In this document: piece after piece, positions 41,794-42,083 of the stretch | Layout: each line of letters starts with the position of its first letter | Position numbering within the stretch: position 1 is the first letter of the stretch | Assembly: GCA_017454105.1 (NCBI GenBank) | Contig: JAFTDR010000045.1 | Location: forward strand, 1 to 42,083 | Length of the DNA stretch: 42,083 nt | Reading direction: 5' to 3' | Source of the DNA: Desulfovibrionaceae bacterium | GTDB taxonomy: Bacteria > Desulfobacterota > Desulfovibrionia > Desulfovibrionales > Desulfovibrionaceae | Translations under genes and position numbers: made by a program | Notes under the pieces: generated by a model | Databases searched by the model: none | Told to the model about the DNA's origin: nothing | What the model saw: only the letters and a program-made list of their open reading frames with translations

Positions 41794-42083
41794 GTAGGGG
41801 GGAGCTTTGAAGCTCCGCCCCTCCCACACCACCGTACTTGCGTCTCGCATACGGCGGTTCCCTCTGAAACCTGCAGTCTCTATATGCGTCGCTGCAGGCG
41901 ATTTCGACATCTTGTCTCAATTCGCATACTCGCGTATGCCGGACAGTCTTGAGAGTAAACGTCGGTCTCGTGCTACTCCATATGAAATCCAGTCCTTGTT
42001 TTCTTACAGATGTAAGGTTGCGGCTTACCCTTTGGCTACCCTCGCATTCCGTGCTACTCTTACCTCACTGGTACCATAGTTTA
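41794..42083 (-). mobile_element. Group II intron, 3' end, runs off the window
   Basis: On the minus strand a domain V-like hairpin (ACCGCCGTATGCG, AGA, CGCAAGTACGGTGGT, with the two-base AG bulge) is followed by a domain VI-like GGGGCGGAGC...GCTCC stem and an end in CCCTAC, as expected for an AY intron terminus. The boundary at 41794 coincides with the loss of DUF6573 homology. The intron 5' part and any reverse transcriptase lie outside the window. Confidence 0.7.

Overview
The window looks like chromosomal DNA of a motile, selenoprotein-making Gram-negative bacterium, most likely a Desulfovibrionaceae-type member of the Desulfobacterota. This rests on the gene set: SelB, two phenylacetate-CoA ligase-like proteins, a ZraP-like periplasmic protein, a CheV-type chemotaxis protein, FliR, a DUF533 protein, SlyX next to TlyA, and a TssA-like protein. 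The assignment is inference from gene content, not from a marker-gene search. The core genes look moderately GC-rich. Three stretches are visibly AT-richer and look acquired: the gene at 2767-4323, parts of the intergenic DNA, and the flagellin region near the right end.

Layout. 1-1032: a truncated and a complete coiled-coil protein of one paralogous family. 1033-2766: gene-poor, repeat-rich DNA. 2767-4323: an isolated AT-rich gene whose product joins a GHKL (Hsp90/MutL-type) ATPase-like N-terminus to a C-terminal HExxH metallopeptidase-like motif; this is the best candidate for an uncharacterised system. 5394-16776 (minus strand): nine closely packed genes in transcription order: adenylate-forming ligase, selB, unknown, HIT hydrolase, CDF metal exporter, aspartate aminotransferase, homoserine dehydrogenase, hexapeptide acyltransferase, and an MrfA-like helicase fused to an MrfB-like exonuclease. 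16935-19598 (plus): nth, cheV, radical SAM. 19727-20293 (minus): a ZraP-like protein with a His/Gly/Pro-rich tail. 20531-23517: HD hydrolase, gltX, DUF533 protein. 23761-24552 (minus): fliR. 25069-25222: a structured RNA resembling 6S RNA, followed by a 23-codon ORF. 25773-28473: an O-acetylation pair (MBOAT plus SGNH-like) whose MBOAT gene has an in-frame amber stop. 28491-33527: Sel1-repeat protein, second ligase, small unknown, EF-hand protein and YgiQ. 34271-35263: slyX and tlyA. 35836-37533: a lone tssA-like gene. 38165-38241: tRNA-Pro(GGG). 38886-41793: XRE regulator, a small acidic protein, a flagellin behind a sigma-54 promoter, and a DUF6573 gene cut by the 3' end of a group II intron that runs off the window.

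A striking feature of the window is a family of short intergenic inverted repeats bounded by TATACT...AGTATA, with poly-A/poly-T tracts just inside the ends. At least fifteen full or degenerate copies occur, all between genes, and two clusters chain units head to tail through shared TATA junctions. They look like miniature inverted-repeat elements with a TA target preference.

How the genes fit together: the aminotransferase and homoserine dehydrogenase serve the aspartate-family amino-acid pathway; SelB supports selenoprotein synthesis; the helicase-exonuclease and Nth serve DNA repair; CheV, FliR and flagellin serve chemotaxis and motility; CDF and ZraP serve metal homeostasis; the MBOAT/SGNH pair would O-acetylate an exported polymer.
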